Source: Flavobacterium aeripolare
GTDB taxonomy: Bacteria > Bacteroidota > Bacteroidia > Flavobacteriales > Flavobacteriaceae
NCBI RefSeq assembly: GCF_013294025.1
Contig: NZ_JABSNL010000006.1
Span: forward strand, 1-64,000
Length of the DNA stretch: 64,000 nucleotides
Direction of reading: 5' to 3'
Shown here: piece after piece, positions 8,447 to 17,601 of the stretch
Layout of the letters: every line of letters begins with the position of its first letter
How positions within the stretch are numbered: the first letter of the stretch is position 1
Made by a program: the position numbers and the translations under genes
The notes under the pieces: generated by a model
Databases searched by the model: none
Seen by the model: only the letters and a program-made list of their open reading frames with translations
Told to the model about the DNA's origin: nothing

Positions 8447-9730
8447 TTATTTGCGTACAAATGGTGGTAATAATTTTGAAGAAACTTCTCCAAAACCAAT
8501 GCGCACTTGGCTGTTTTTACAAAAACCTTTCATGATAACAGTATCGTTATCATTTATAAATTTACGTTCTGTACCGTCGTTAAGTGTGATTGGGTTTTTA
8601 CCTCCCCATGTAAGTTCTAGCATTGATCCGTAGCTATCTGGAGTAGGTCCTGAAATAGTTCCTGATCCCATCATATCACCAGAGTTCACACGGCAACCAT
8701 TTGAGGTGTGATGCGTTAACTGCTGGTTCATTGTCCAGTACATGTATTTAAAATTAGAGCGGCTTACTACTGTAGGTTCGGCATCTTCTGGTTGTATGGC
8801 AACTTCTAGATTAATATCAAAAGAGTGTTTTCCTTTTTGTAATAAATAAGGTAACGGACTTGGATTTTGTTTTGGTCCAGGAACTCTAAAAGGCTCAAGG
8901 GCATCCATAGTAACAATCCAAGGTGAGATTGACGAGGCGAAGTTTTTAGCTAAGAAGGGTCCTAGCGGCACGTATTCCCATTTTTGAATGTCACGAGCGC
9001 TCCAGTCATTCAGTAATACCATACCAAAAATATAATCTTCGGCTTCGTTAATAGGAATCATTTCTCCCATAACATTAGCATCTGTAGTAATAAAAGCAGT
9101 TTCTAGTTCGAAATCGATTAATCGAGAAGGACCAAAAACAGGTGTGTTTTCACCGGCAGGTAATGTTTGACCGATTGGTCTATGAACCGGAATTCCTGAC
9201 GGAACGATAGTCGAACTTCTACCATGGTAACCTACCGGAATGTGCAACCAGTTAGATAATAAAGCATTTTCAGGGTCGCGGAACATTTTACCTACGTTTG
9301 TAGCATGCTCTTTACTTGAATAAAAATCAGTATAATCACCTATAAGTACCGGTAGTTGCATTTCTACATCTACAATATCAAATATGACAATATCACGGTG
9401 TTTTTGAGTATCTCTTAATTTAGGGTTATTGCTATCAAAAATATCTGCAATGCGGTTACGAACGAGTCTCCAGGTCTTTTTACCGTCAGAGATAAAGTCG
9501 TTCAAGGTATCTTGCATAAACATATCATCTGTAAGCTCGATACCTTCAAAGTAATTAAGTTGTTGCAGCGCGCCTAAGTCAATAGCAAAGTCACCAATTC
9601 TCGTTCCTACTGTTACAACGTTCTCTTTTGTAAGAAAGACTCCAAAAGGAATATTCTGAATTGGAAAATCACTGTTTTCTAGTACTTCTAACCATGATTT
9701 GCGGTTGGTGTCGTTTGCTGATATTGGCAT
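8447..9730 (-). CDS. fahA: Fumarylacetoacetase
   Basis: The 427-residue cytoplasmic enzyme hydrolyses fumarylacetoacetate to fumarate and acetoacetate, the last step of tyrosine/homogentisate breakdown. The N-terminal SH3-like domain is followed by the FAH fold with YTDFYSSKEHATNVG (metal-binding Asp), PVGYHGRSSTIVPSG, the DFELE metal motif and LLNDWSARDIQKWEYVPLGPF. The length fits the two-domain family. No other homogentisate-pathway gene is in the window. It is transcribed from a well-formed minus-strand promoter at 9764-9793 that is interleaved with the glyA promoter. Confidence 0.95.
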   Translation of the reverse strand: MPISANDTNRKSWLEVLENSDFPIQNIPFGVFLTKENVVTVGTRIGDFAIDLGALQQLNYFEGIELTDDMFMQDTLNDFISDGKKTWRLVRNRIADIFDSNNPKLRDTQKHRDIVIFDIVDVEMQLPVLIGDYTDFYSSKEHATNVGKMFRDPENALLSNWLHIPVGYHGRSSTIVPSGIPVHRPIGQTLPAGENTPVFGPSRLIDFELETAFITTDANVMGEMIPINEAEDYIFGMVLLNDWSARDIQKWEYVPLGPFLAKNFASSISPWIVTMDALEPFRVPGPKQNPSPLPYLLQKGKHSFDINLEVAIQPEDAEPTVVSRSNFKYMYWTMNQQLTHHTSNGCRVNSGDMMGSGTISGPTPDSYGSMLELTWGGKNPITLNDGTERKFINDNDTVIMKGFCKNSQVRIGFGEVSSKLLPPFVRK

Positions 9731-9763
9731 AATATGTTAATTATTTTGTTGAAAATTATAGTT

Positions 9764-9793
9764 CAAATATATTATAATCTAGCAGTTTGACAA
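9764..9793 (-). promoter_or_regulatory. Promoter of fahA
   Basis: On the minus strand, TTG (9793-9791, within GTTTG) is 19 bases from TATATTTG (9771-9764). This is a full match to the Bacteroidota consensus. The start codon is about 34 bases further on. Confidence 0.7.
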
Positions 9794-9812
9794 ACGTTTT
9801 TTTGTATTTTTG
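9786..9812 (+). promoter_or_regulatory. Candidate promoter of glyA
   Basis: TTTG (9786-9789) and TATTTTTG (9805-9812) lie upstream of the glyA ATG at 9838. The 15-base spacer is shorter than usual, so the -33 assignment is uncertain. The site interleaves with the divergent fahA promoter. Confidence 0.45.
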
Positions 9813-9837
9813 CTACAAATTAACTAAAAACATACAA

Positions 9838-11112
9838 ATGCAACGCGACGAACAAATTTTTGACCTTATTCTAGAAGAACAAGAAAGACAAATACACGGA
9901 TTAGAATTGATTGCTTCAGAAAACTTTGTAAGTGACGAAGTTATGGAAGCTGCTGGTTCAGTGTTAACTAATAAATATGCTGAAGGATATCCTGGAAAGA
10001 GGTATTATGGAGGATGTGAGGTAGTAGATGTTATCGAGCAAATTGCTATTGATAGAGCTAAAGAATTGTTTGGCGCAGTATACGCTAACGTGCAGCCGCA
10101 TTCAGGATCTCAAGCAAATACAGCAGTGTACCACGCATGTCTACAGCCAGGAGATAAAATTTTAGGATTTGATTTATCACACGGAGGGCACCTTACACAT
10201 GGTTCGCCTGTAAACTTTTCTGGACGTTTATACACGCCAGTTTTTTACGGAGTAGATGCTGAAACAGGTCGTTTAGATTATGATAAAATTCAAGAAATTG
10301 CTACTAAAGAGCAACCAAAATTAATCATTGCAGGAGCTTCTGCTTACTCACGTGATATGGATTTTGAGCGTTTTAGAATAATTGCTGACAGTGTAGGAGC
10401 AATCTTATTTGCTGATATTTCTCACCCTGCAGGTTTAATTGCTAAGGGATTAATGAATGATCCTATTCCTCATTGTCATATTGTTTCTACAACAACGCAC
10501 AAAACATTGCGTGGACCAAGAGGTGGATTGATCTTGATGGGTAAAGATTTTGAAAACCCAATGGGATTGAAAACACCAAAAGGAGATATTAGAATGATGT
10601 CTTCACTTTTAGATTTAGCTGTATTTCCAGGAAATCAAGGGGGACCTTTAATGCATATTATTGCTGCAAAAGCAGTAGCATTTGGGGAAGCATTAAAAGA
10701 TGAGTTCTTTACTTATGCGATGCAATTACAAAAGAATGCAAATGCTATGGCAGATGCTTTTGTAAAAAGAGGATACAATATTATTTCTGGTGGTACAGAT
10801 AACCACATGATGTTAATTGACTTAAGAAATAAAGGGATTTCAGGAAAAGAGGCAGAGAATGCACTTGTAAAAGCTGAAATTACAGTGAATAAAAATATGG
10901 TTCCGTTTGATGATAAATCACCATTTGTAACGTCAGGAATTCGTGTGGGAACTCCAGCAATTACTACACGTGGATTGGTAGAGGAAGACATGGAGACTAT
11001 CGTTGCTTTAATTGATAAAGTTTTATCAAATCATACTGATGAGGATATTATCGAAGAAGTAGCTAATGAAGTAAACGAAATGATGAGCGAAAGAGCAATC
11101 TTCGTTTTCTAA
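9838..11112 (+). CDS. glyA: Serine hydroxymethyltransferase
   Basis: The 424-residue PLP enzyme interconverts serine and glycine while charging tetrahydrofolate with a one-carbon unit. Family hallmarks are IASENFVS near residues 26-33, [16 protein letters not shown], the HGGHLTHGS stretch, and the PLP lysine at about 222 in [14 protein letters not shown]. The start at 9838 gives the usual N-terminus ([11 protein letters not shown]); an upstream in-frame ATG at 9787 would add 17 residues that overlap the promoter. A long hairpin terminator separates it from miaE. Confidence 0.96.
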   Translation: MQRDEQIFDLILEEQERQIHGLELIASENFVSDEVMEAAGSVLTNKYAEGYPGKRYYGGCEVVDVIEQIAIDRAKELFGAVYANVQPHSGSQANTAVYHACLQPGDKILGFDLSHGGHLTHGSPVNFSGRLYTPVFYGVDAETGRLDYDKIQEIATKEQPKLIIAGASAYSRDMDFERFRIIADSVGAILFADISHPAGLIAKGLMNDPIPHCHIVSTTTHKTLRGPRGGLILMGKDFENPMGLKTPKGDIRMMSSLLDLAVFPGNQGGPLMHIIAAKAVAFGEALKDEFFTYAMQLQKNANAMADAFVKRGYNIISGGTDNHMMLIDLRNKGISGKEAENALVKAEITVNKNMVPFDDKSPFVTSGIRVGTPAITTRGLVEEDMETIVALIDKVLSNHTDEDIIEEVANEVNEMMSERAIFVF

Positions 11113-11133
11113 ATTTTTAGGTTTAAAAAGTTT

Positions 11134-11201
11134 AAAGTTTAAGGTTTAAAGTTCTGTGGTAGTCTATTTTATTACAGAATGAACCTTAAACTTTTTTTTT
11201 T
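11134..11201 (+). terminator. Long hairpin terminator between glyA and miaE
   Basis: AAAGTTTAAGGTT (11134-11146) pairs with AACCTTAAACTTT (11182-11194), and TTCTGT (11152-11157) with ACAGAA (11174-11179) extends the stem inward. A run of T follows. Related GTTTAAAG words recur on both sides of the hairpin. Confidence 0.75.
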
Positions 11202-11246
11202 GGAAACTTCAAACATGAAACAACTTTAAACTTTAAACAAAAAATC

Positions 11247-11840
11247 ATGGGTGTATTACGATTGCAATTACCTACAGATCCTCGATGGGTCAATATAGTG
11301 GAACAAAATATAGAGGAGATTTTGACAGATCATGCGTGGTGCGAACAAAAAGCAGCCACAAATGCGATTACAATAATCACACAAAATTCCGAACATCAGG
11401 ATTTGGTCAAAGATTTATTGGCCTTAGCCAAAGAAGAGATTGAACACTTTGAAATGGTTCATAACATAATTATCAAGCGTGGCATGAAATTAGGGCGAGA
11501 GCGCAAGGATGATTATGTAAATGAGTTGTATTTATATATGAAAAAAAGCAACAATGGCAGTAGAGTGTCAAGTTTAGTAGAGCGATTATTATTTTCAGCG
11601 ATGATCGAGGCGAGGAGTTGCGAGCGATTTAAAATTTTGTCTGAAAATATTAAAGATGAGGAACTTGCTGTTTTTTATAGAGAATTGATGGAAAGTGAAG
11701 CAGGACATTACACTACTTTTATTACCTATGCTCGCAAATATGGTACGGGAATTGATGTAGAGAAGCGCTGGAGAGAATGGATCGATTTTGAAGCTTCTGT
11801 AATTGCAAATTACGGTAAGGGAGAGACGATTCACGGTTAG
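11247..11840 (+). CDS. miaE: tRNA 2-methylthio-N6-isopentenyladenosine(37) hydroxylase
   Basis: This 197-residue protein matches MiaE, a diiron monooxygenase with a ferritin-like four-helix bundle that hydroxylates the isopentenyl group at position 37 of tRNAs reading UNN codons. Iron-ligand motifs are visible: HAWCEQKAA near the N-terminus, KEEIEHFEMVH, EARSCERF and ESEAGHYTTF. The length is typical of the family. It follows glyA on the same strand but is separated by a strong terminator, so it is probably transcribed independently. Confidence 0.88.
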   Translation: MGVLRLQLPTDPRWVNIVEQNIEEILTDHAWCEQKAATNAITIITQNSEHQDLVKDLLALAKEEIEHFEMVHNIIIKRGMKLGRERKDDYVNELYLYMKKSNNGSRVSSLVERLLFSAMIEARSCERFKILSENIKDEELAVFYRELMESEAGHYTTFITYARKYGTGIDVEKRWREWIDFEASVIANYGKGETIHG

Positions 11841-12024
11841 TAGCTTAAATAATTTTATTTTGAGTTAAAAGATGCGGTTTTAATTTGGTTTATAATCAGA
11901 TAATTACGTCAAATGTTAATTTCGATTAGAATAAATTTTAATTTAAGGCTGATATTTCTGTCTCCATTATTATTTTTGGCATATATTTATACCAATTTTG
12001 TTTAATAAATACACTTAAAGTTAG

Positions 12025-12579
12025 ATGAGACTCTATATTAAATATGATGGAATTGTAGCTTGTAGAGTTATCTTACAAGAACAACTAGAAAGATTAGACA
12101 TAAGTTACAAGTTGTTAGAGCTAGGTGAAATTGAGATAGCAAACTCTGTTTCAAAGGAGAGTTTAGCACAGCTTCAAGAGGCACTTAATAAATATTCTAT
12201 ATTTGTTGTAAGTAACGAGAAAAGCCAACTAATACAAAAGATTAAAGATGCAATTGTAGAGATGGTTTATGAAAAAGATAAACTTCCGTCAGTAACGATT
12301 TCTCAATATTTAGCTGATAAGCTAAATTTTAGCTATGGATACATTACCAACATATTCTCTGAGTACACATACACCTCAATTGAGAATTTTATTATTATTC
12401 AAAAAATAGAAAGGGCAAAAAAATTAATCATTGAAGATGAATTGACCTTGACTGAGGTTTCTTATAAATTAAACTACAGTAGTGTAGCTTATTTATCGAG
12501 TCAGTTTAAAAAAGTTACCGGTTTAACGCCTTCAGCTTTTAAGAGAATTGTTGATAAAAGAAGGAATTTATCAAATTAA
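12025..12579 (+). CDS. AraC-type regulator with a short, uncharacterised N-terminal domain
   Basis: This 184-residue protein ends in an AraC/XylS DNA-binding domain (about residues 85-178). Two helix-turn-helix units are visible, ISQYLADKLNFSYGYITNIF and LTLTEVSYKLNYSSVAYLSSQFKKVTG, ending in the family's TPSAFK signature. The first 80 residues resemble no effector domain I know. A TATTTTTG -7 box lies at 11971-11978. The stop is 42 bp before the receiver gene, followed in turn by a sensor kinase, so the three may form one regulatory operon. Confidence 0.8.
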   Translation: MRLYIKYDGIVACRVILQEQLERLDISYKLLELGEIEIANSVSKESLAQLQEALNKYSIFVVSNEKSQLIQKIKDAIVEMVYEKDKLPSVTISQYLADKLNFSYGYITNIFSEYTYTSIENFIIIQKIERAKKLIIEDELTLTEVSYKLNYSSVAYLSSQFKKVTGLTPSAFKRIVDKRRNLSN

Positions 12580-12621
12580 AAAACAAGCAAACATACTTAC
12601 AAATAAACAAACGATAAAGTT

Positions 12622-13074
12622 ATGATTACACACAAGGACTCGATCCATATTTTGATTGCGGATGACGATGAAGATGATCGCGCTTTCTTTAGTGATGCAA
12701 TGATGGAACTTAAAATGAATAATAAATTAACATTATTTAATGACGGTAAGGACTTGATGGAATATCTAGCCCAACCAGATATTATAATGCCACACATACT
12801 CTTTCTGGATTTGAACATGCCGTACAAATCAGGTTTTGAATGCTTAAAAGAAATTCGTGCTGATGCTCGTTTTAAGGAGGTGTCAATTGCTATTTATTCT
12901 ACATCATCTTCAGAGAAGGATATTGAAGAAACTTTTATCGAAGGAGCCAATATTTACATTAAAAAGCCTAACGATTTTACTAAACTTAAGAAAGTCATAA
13001 AAGAGGTTTTGAATATAAACTGGCAATTTCACTCGTCTGGTTTAAACAAAGAAACTTTTTTCTTTAGCATTTAA
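12622..13074 (+). CDS. Single-domain response regulator (receiver, Rcp1-like)
   Basis: This 150-residue protein is a stand-alone receiver domain. The acidic cluster IADDDEDDRAFF binds magnesium, the phosphoacceptor Asp lies in LFLDLNMPYKSGFE, the switch Thr/Ser is in YSTSSSEKD, and the conserved Lys is in IKKPNDF. It has no output domain, so it probably relays phosphate. The histidine kinase gene begins 10 bp downstream and is its likely partner. Confidence 0.88.
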   Translation: MITHKDSIHILIADDDEDDRAFFSDAMMELKMNNKLTLFNDGKDLMEYLAQPDIIMPHILFLDLNMPYKSGFECLKEIRADARFKEVSIAIYSTSSSEKDIEETFIEGANIYIKKPNDFTKLKKVIKEVLNINWQFHSSGLNKETFFFSI

Positions 13075-13084
13075 ATGTTCTAAA

Positions 13085-14875
13085 ATGAATTTTAGAAGTT
13101 TATATAGAAACTCTCAAATATTCAAAATAGCTTTAGGAATAGCAATTTTGGTTGTTGGATACATTGCATCTGTTTTTTACAAACAGATGCAAAGTTTAGA
13201 GTCCTCGGTTAATCTAATTACCAATTCTACAGAGACACAACTTGAATTAGAACGTGTGCTATCAATTATTAGCATCTACGAAACAAATTTAAGAAGCTAT
13301 ATCATTACAAAAGATAAAGCGTATCTCGAACACCGTTTTTTACGCAAGGGTGAGATCGACAGAAATTTTGTTCGAATAAAAAAACTAGTTGCAAACAATT
13401 CCGCTCGGAGTAAAGATGTTGATCAGTTAAAGAAAATGATCGATTATAGGTTTGCACTATTTAGAGAGACTTTACTACTTGCCGAAAGTAAAAACCCCGG
13501 CAAAGACCAATTAATTACCAAGTTAAAAGAGAGTAGTGATTTTACAGAATCCATGAAGACCTTTGTCTATAAAACAATTAATGCCGAAGGCGACAAAATC
13601 AAAATTCATAACGACAACCACCAATTTGAACTTCAAGATTCAATCATTAGTGCTTTTTTACTCGTTATCCTGTCCCTCTTGATCTTATTGCTTTCTTTTA
13701 ATAAGATGAATGTAGATATCAAAGAATTGAAAACAGCAAACGACGACTTACAATTTTTAAATCACTCGTTTAACAATGCTGAAAAAATTGCAGGTTTTGG
13801 TCATTGGAAAATTGATTTAGAAACAAAACTGTACAGTTTTTCAGATAACTTCATGAGGCTCTTAGGGGTAGATCCGGCAACTTTTGATCCCACTATAGAA
13901 AATTTTGCTAAGCACATTCATCCTGATGATGTTGACTTTGTCTTGAATTCTCATCGTGAATCTCTGGAGGATCTCGAGCCTACTACGATGATGTTTAGAT
14001 ATATCTTGCCTGATGGTACGATAAGATATATTCAGTCTGTAGGTAGTTTTACTCGAAATAGCAACGGAGACATGATCAAAACTGGTGTTAACTATGACAT
14101 TAGTGAGCAGTATAAAAAAACACTTGAATTAGAAGAAAACAATAAAGAATTAAAAAGTATCAACGAAGAGCTTGAATCATTTAACAATATTGTTAGTCAT
14201 GATTTACAAGAGCCTTTGCATAAAATACAAATGTTTATTTCTCGCATCGAATCAAAGGAAATTGACCAAATCTCTGATCAAGGGAAAGTATATTTTACTA
14301 AGATTAAGATGTCGGCAAATAAGATGCAAACACTCCTGATTGATCTTGTGAATTACTCCCGAACAGTGAAAGGAGATAAAGTATTTGTTGAAACTGATTT
14401 AAATGAAATTGTAAACCAAATCGTAGAGGACCTCGCACTTAATATAGAAGCTAAAAAAGCAATTATATCTATAGAAAATTTGCCTACTATAAAAGTGATT
14501 CCGTTTCAAATAGAACAACTTTTTATAAATCTTATTTCTAATTCGCTAAAATATAGTAGGGACGATCTTGCACCGAACATAGCTTTATTTGAAGAACAGA
14601 TATTCGAAAATGAAATACACGAGGGTAAGGTGATTTCAAATGAGGAGTATTGCAAAATTGTAGTTGCTGATAACGGTATTGGTTTTAAGCAAGAGTATTC
14701 TAGTAAAATTTTCAATTTATTTTATCGCCTTGAAAAAGACTTGAAATATTCTGGTACCGGACTTGGATTAGCAATTTGTAAGCGAATTGTAGAGAACCAT
14801 GATGGCTTCATACAAGTTAGTTCGATGCCAAATGAAGGAGCAGAGTTTGCTATCTTTATTCCACGTAATATATAG
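13085..14875 (+). CDS. CHASE3-PAS sensor histidine kinase
   Basis: This 596-residue membrane kinase has a first membrane helix (about 12-33), an extracytoplasmic CHASE3-like helical domain with ETNLRSYIITKD (about 35-175), a second membrane helix (about 186-206), a PAS_3 domain (about 225-345), a short coiled coil, and a HisKA domain with the phosphorylated His372 in VSHDLQEPLHKI. The HATPase domain has the N box NLISNSLKYS, DNGIGF and GTGLGLAI. It is paralogous to the REC-kinase at 33524, sharing the SHDLxEPL-type dimerisation domain. The stimulus is unknown. Confidence 0.88.
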   Translation: MNFRSLYRNSQIFKIALGIAILVVGYIASVFYKQMQSLESSVNLITNSTETQLELERVLSIISIYETNLRSYIITKDKAYLEHRFLRKGEIDRNFVRIKKLVANNSARSKDVDQLKKMIDYRFALFRETLLLAESKNPGKDQLITKLKESSDFTESMKTFVYKTINAEGDKIKIHNDNHQFELQDSIISAFLLVILSLLILLLSFNKMNVDIKELKTANDDLQFLNHSFNNAEKIAGFGHWKIDLETKLYSFSDNFMRLLGVDPATFDPTIENFAKHIHPDDVDFVLNSHRESLEDLEPTTMMFRYILPDGTIRYIQSVGSFTRNSNGDMIKTGVNYDISEQYKKTLELEENNKELKSINEELESFNNIVSHDLQEPLHKIQMFISRIESKEIDQISDQGKVYFTKIKMSANKMQTLLIDLVNYSRTVKGDKVFVETDLNEIVNQIVEDLALNIEAKKAIISIENLPTIKVIPFQIEQLFINLISNSLKYSRDDLAPNIALFEEQIFENEIHEGKVISNEEYCKIVVADNGIGFKQEYSSKIFNLFYRLEKDLKYSGTGLGLAICKRIVENHDGFIQVSSMPNEGAEFAIFIPRNI

Positions 14876-14917
14876 CTCTATTTAAGCATTATATTTTCAT
14901 TTTAATAATTCATTTTT

Positions 14918-15418
14918 ATGATCACAATACGAGAAGCATTAGATAATGAACTCCATTTAGTACAAGAAATTGCCCATAAAACATGGCCACATACCTATGC
15001 TGAAATACTTGTTGAGGAGCAATTAAATTTCATGTTAGATTCCTTTTATTCAATTGAAACCTTATTAGAAAGCAAGCAGCTTAAAGGACATATATTCATT
15101 CTTTTATTCGAAAATGAAAAATGTGTTGGTTTTACTTCATTTGAACATGAATTCAAAAAGAGTAATAATACCCATATTCATAAAATATACTTGCTTCCTG
15201 AAACACAAGGAAAAGGACTGGGTAAAATGTTGTTACAATCCGTTCAGCAAGCAGCTGAGGCTATAGATGCAAGTACTTTATCACTTAATGTAAACCGGTT
15301 TAATAGTGCTTTAAATTTCTATAATAAATTAGGATTTGAAACCATTGAAGAAGTGGATATAGCAATAGGTAATGGATATCTAATGCAAGATTATGTAATG
15401 GAGAAGAAACTGTTGTAA
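14918..15418 (+). CDS. GNAT-family N-acetyltransferase
   Basis: The 166-residue protein is a GNAT acetyltransferase. The acetyl-CoA pyrophosphate-binding motif appears as LPETQGKGLGKMLLQ near residue 92, followed by LSLNVNRFNSALNFYNKLGFE, the usual last strand-helix part. Such enzymes acetylate small amines, peptides or protein termini; no substrate is evident. It begins 42 bp after the kinase gene and ends at a strong terminator. Confidence 0.85.
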   Translation: MITIREALDNELHLVQEIAHKTWPHTYAEILVEEQLNFMLDSFYSIETLLESKQLKGHIFILLFENEKCVGFTSFEHEFKKSNNTHIHKIYLLPETQGKGLGKMLLQSVQQAAEAIDASTLSLNVNRFNSALNFYNKLGFETIEEVDIAIGNGYLMQDYVMEKKLL

Positions 15419-15432
15419 TAGTGCATACTATT

Positions 15433-15471
15433 AACAAAAAAGGCTGACTGTAAATCACTCAGCCTTTTTTT
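15433..15471. terminator. Bidirectional terminator
   Basis: AAAAAGGCTGA pairs with TCAGCCTTTTT around a loop of about 10 bases. It sits between the convergent acetyltransferase and NAD-dependent epimerase genes, overlapping the last codon of the latter. Confidence 0.8.
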
Positions 15472-16402
15472 ATTTAATTCCAAAATCCTTAATGATATTT
15501 GCAATTCCTTCTTTGTAGCTTGTCACTTTAAAGTTGGGAAATTTAGTTTTAAACTTGCTAGAGTCAAATATATTATCAACTTCGTATCTAGGCAATAGCT
15601 CAGCAGTTTCCTTTAAATTTTTATCAACTAAGGCTCCTGCTTTTAGCACGAAACTGCTAAGTACTTTGTAGTCTAATTTGCGACCAAGATTTGAAGCTAT
15701 TTCTTCAAAAAATTGTTTGTAAGTTAACCTATTATCATCACAAGGTAAATGCCAAGTTTGTCCATAAGCCTCTTCTGTATTTCCTAGTAATGCCATTGCT
15801 TTGCTCGCGTCAGGGGTGTAAATTAGTGTGCGAAGTTTGTCATCTCTTAAAAAAACTTTTGGTTCTTTTCCATCTCTCAAGCTTTCAAAAACCATCATAT
15901 TAGTCAAACCTTTAGTTTTTCCTGGTCCATAGAACTCTGGTGCCCGACAAATCACAGCTTCAATTTCGTTATTGTCAATTGCTTTTTGCAGTAATTCTGC
16001 AGCAAGTCGTTTTCCTATTCCTTTCTTTCCCTTAGAGTCCATGGGTGTGGATTCAACTTGGATGCCCACGTTTTGTGGATAGGCATATGTATTGTCAAAG
16101 TATACTAATTTACAGTCGTTCATCTTGCATCCTTCAATCACATTCTGCATAACTATTTTCCAGTCTGTTAACCAAATTTCTGAATCGTAAGCTAATCCAA
16201 CTGTTAAATAAGCGATTGTGGTGTTTTCTAAGGCTTCAATAACATTTTGACCATTCATTAAATCAGCAGAAAAAAGAAGGTCTTCTGGGTGTACTTTCTT
16301 AGGGTTACGACCTACTAATTTTATGTCTTGTGTATAATCATTGCGTAATGCTCTAGCTAATTCTTCTCCTATAATTCCGTTTGCGCCTAGTATCGTTTGC
16401 AT
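15470..16402 (-). CDS. NAD-dependent epimerase/dehydratase-type SDR
   Basis: This 310-residue extended/atypical SDR has the Rossmann glycine motif at the very N-terminus (LGANGIIGEELARAL). The segment KLVYFDNTYAYPQ carries a Tyr near the usual catalytic strand, but the typical YxxxK is replaced by a KGIGKRLAAELL-type stretch. It resembles flavobacterial epimerases of unknown substrate, and the C-terminal half would form the substrate pocket. The gene is isolated, so the role stays open. Confidence 0.78.
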   Translation of the reverse strand: MQTILGANGIIGEELARALRNDYTQDIKLVGRNPKKVHPEDLLFSADLMNGQNVIEALENTTIAYLTVGLAYDSEIWLTDWKIVMQNVIEGCKMNDCKLVYFDNTYAYPQNVGIQVESTPMDSKGKKGIGKRLAAELLQKAIDNNEIEAVICRAPEFYGPGKTKGLTNMMVFESLRDGKEPKVFLRDDKLRTLIYTPDASKAMALLGNTEEAYGQTWHLPCDDNRLTYKQFFEEIASNLGRKLDYKVLSSFVLKAGALVDKNLKETAELLPRYEVDNIFDSSKFKTKFPNFKVTSYKEGIANIIKDFGIK

Positions 16403-16598
16403 GTTGTATTACTTTTATAGTTCCATAATTGGTATGCTAAGTTACAAAGCAAATAGGGGAATCTATTGTATTATTATGCTTTTTAGTTTTGGTTTTAACA
16501 CCTGTATTTTTTCAAGAGCTGCCATAATATCTTGGCTGTTTTTGAAAATATAGTGCTTTAAAAATGTAAATTTACACACTGTACTAAAAAATTATACT

Positions 16599-17324
16599 AT
16601 GAAAAAAATAAATCAAATTGCACTAGCATTTCTCGCTGTAGTTACAATTGCAACTTCAGGATGTGCTCAAAAAAACCACGATGATAAAGCGGTTGCTACA
16701 ATTGTGAGCCAAATGGAAACTGCCATGGGTGGAAAAAAAGCCTATGATGCTATTGAAACTTTAGAATGGAATTTTGTAGGTAGAAAATTGTATTGGAATA
16801 AATGGACTGCTGATGTGCGTGTTGAAAATCCGAAAGACAAGCAAGTAGTGCTCGTTAATGTCAATACAATGAAAGGACAAGCATTTGAAAATGGCGTTTT
16901 AGTAACAGATGCAACTAAAACGGCAACCTTACTACAAAAAGCAAAGGAATGGTGGATCAACGATTCTTATTGGTTAGTAATGCCTTGGAAATTGCAGGAC
17001 AAAGGTGTAAGTTTAAGTTTTGTGAAAGAAGATAAACTAGCCGATGGAAAAACAGCTTCGGTACTACAAATGACTTTTGATGGAGTAGGAGTGACTCCTG
17101 ATAATAAGTATTGGGTTTACGTAGAAAACGACAGTCATTTAATCAAGCAATGGGCTTATTATAACAATTTCAACGATAAGGAGCCTGCTTTTTTAAAGCC
17201 ATGGACTGACTACAAAGAGGTTGCTGGAGTTCTTTTTTCTTATGATCGAATGAACGAAAAAGTAGGGCCTACAAATGTAGTGGCTAACAAGGAGTATTCT
17301 AAAGACTTTTTCACAAAGTTATAG
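16599..17324 (+). CDS. Envelope lipoprotein, possibly LolA/LppX-like fold
   Basis: The 241-residue protein starts with a lipoprotein signal peptide whose lipobox is TSGCAQ (Cys about 22), so it is probably anchored in the envelope. The mature part is rich in beta-strand-like segments with many Trp and Tyr residues (EWNFVGRKLYWNKWT, WWINDSYWLVMPW), reminiscent of outer-membrane lipoprotein-sorting-like proteins. I cannot name a function. It is a single-gene unit closed by a strong terminator. Confidence 0.7.
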   Translation: MKKINQIALAFLAVVTIATSGCAQKNHDDKAVATIVSQMETAMGGKKAYDAIETLEWNFVGRKLYWNKWTADVRVENPKDKQVVLVNVNTMKGQAFENGVLVTDATKTATLLQKAKEWWINDSYWLVMPWKLQDKGVSLSFVKEDKLADGKTASVLQMTFDGVGVTPDNKYWVYVENDSHLIKQWAYYNNFNDKEPAFLKPWTDYKEVAGVLFSYDRMNEKVGPTNVVANKEYSKDFFTKL

Positions 17325-17338
17325 TCAAAATTTATAGA

Positions 17339-17385
17339 GTAAAAAAAGCCTTCAAGAGATGATTTCATCTTTTGAAGGCTTTTTA
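17339..17385 (+). terminator. Intrinsic terminator after the lipoprotein gene
   Basis: AAAAAGCCTTCAA pairs with TTGAAGGCTTTTT, with inner pairing of AGATGA with TCATCT. A T-tract follows. Confidence 0.8.
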
Positions 17386-17547
17386 CTTTGAGTTAACTTA
17401 CCACTTTAAGAAGGAGTAAATTAATTATTAGATACAAATATAATATTAGGCTATTCACTCTTTATCGTACCTAACCCTTTAGGAACTTGGCTTTATTGCT
17501 CGTTTAACTAAATGGGCATTCGATAAGTAACTATGTAATTGTAAAAA

Positions 17548-17582
17548 TAAAAAAGACTCCACTTTATAAGAGGAGTCCTTTA
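17548..17582 (-). terminator. Terminator of the phnA-like gene
   Basis: On the minus strand GGACTCC pairs with GGAGTC around a loop of about 11 bases and is followed by a T-rich run. It lies just after the stop of the PhnA-domain gene. Confidence 0.65.
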
Positions 17583-17601
17583 ATGCATTACTTTAAGATG
17601 C

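Noticed and set aside
11130..11238. Attenuator with alternative pairing between glyA and miaE
   Set aside because: The competing 3' arm lies downstream of the terminator, so it would be made too late to prevent termination; the pairing probably only reflects repeated words.
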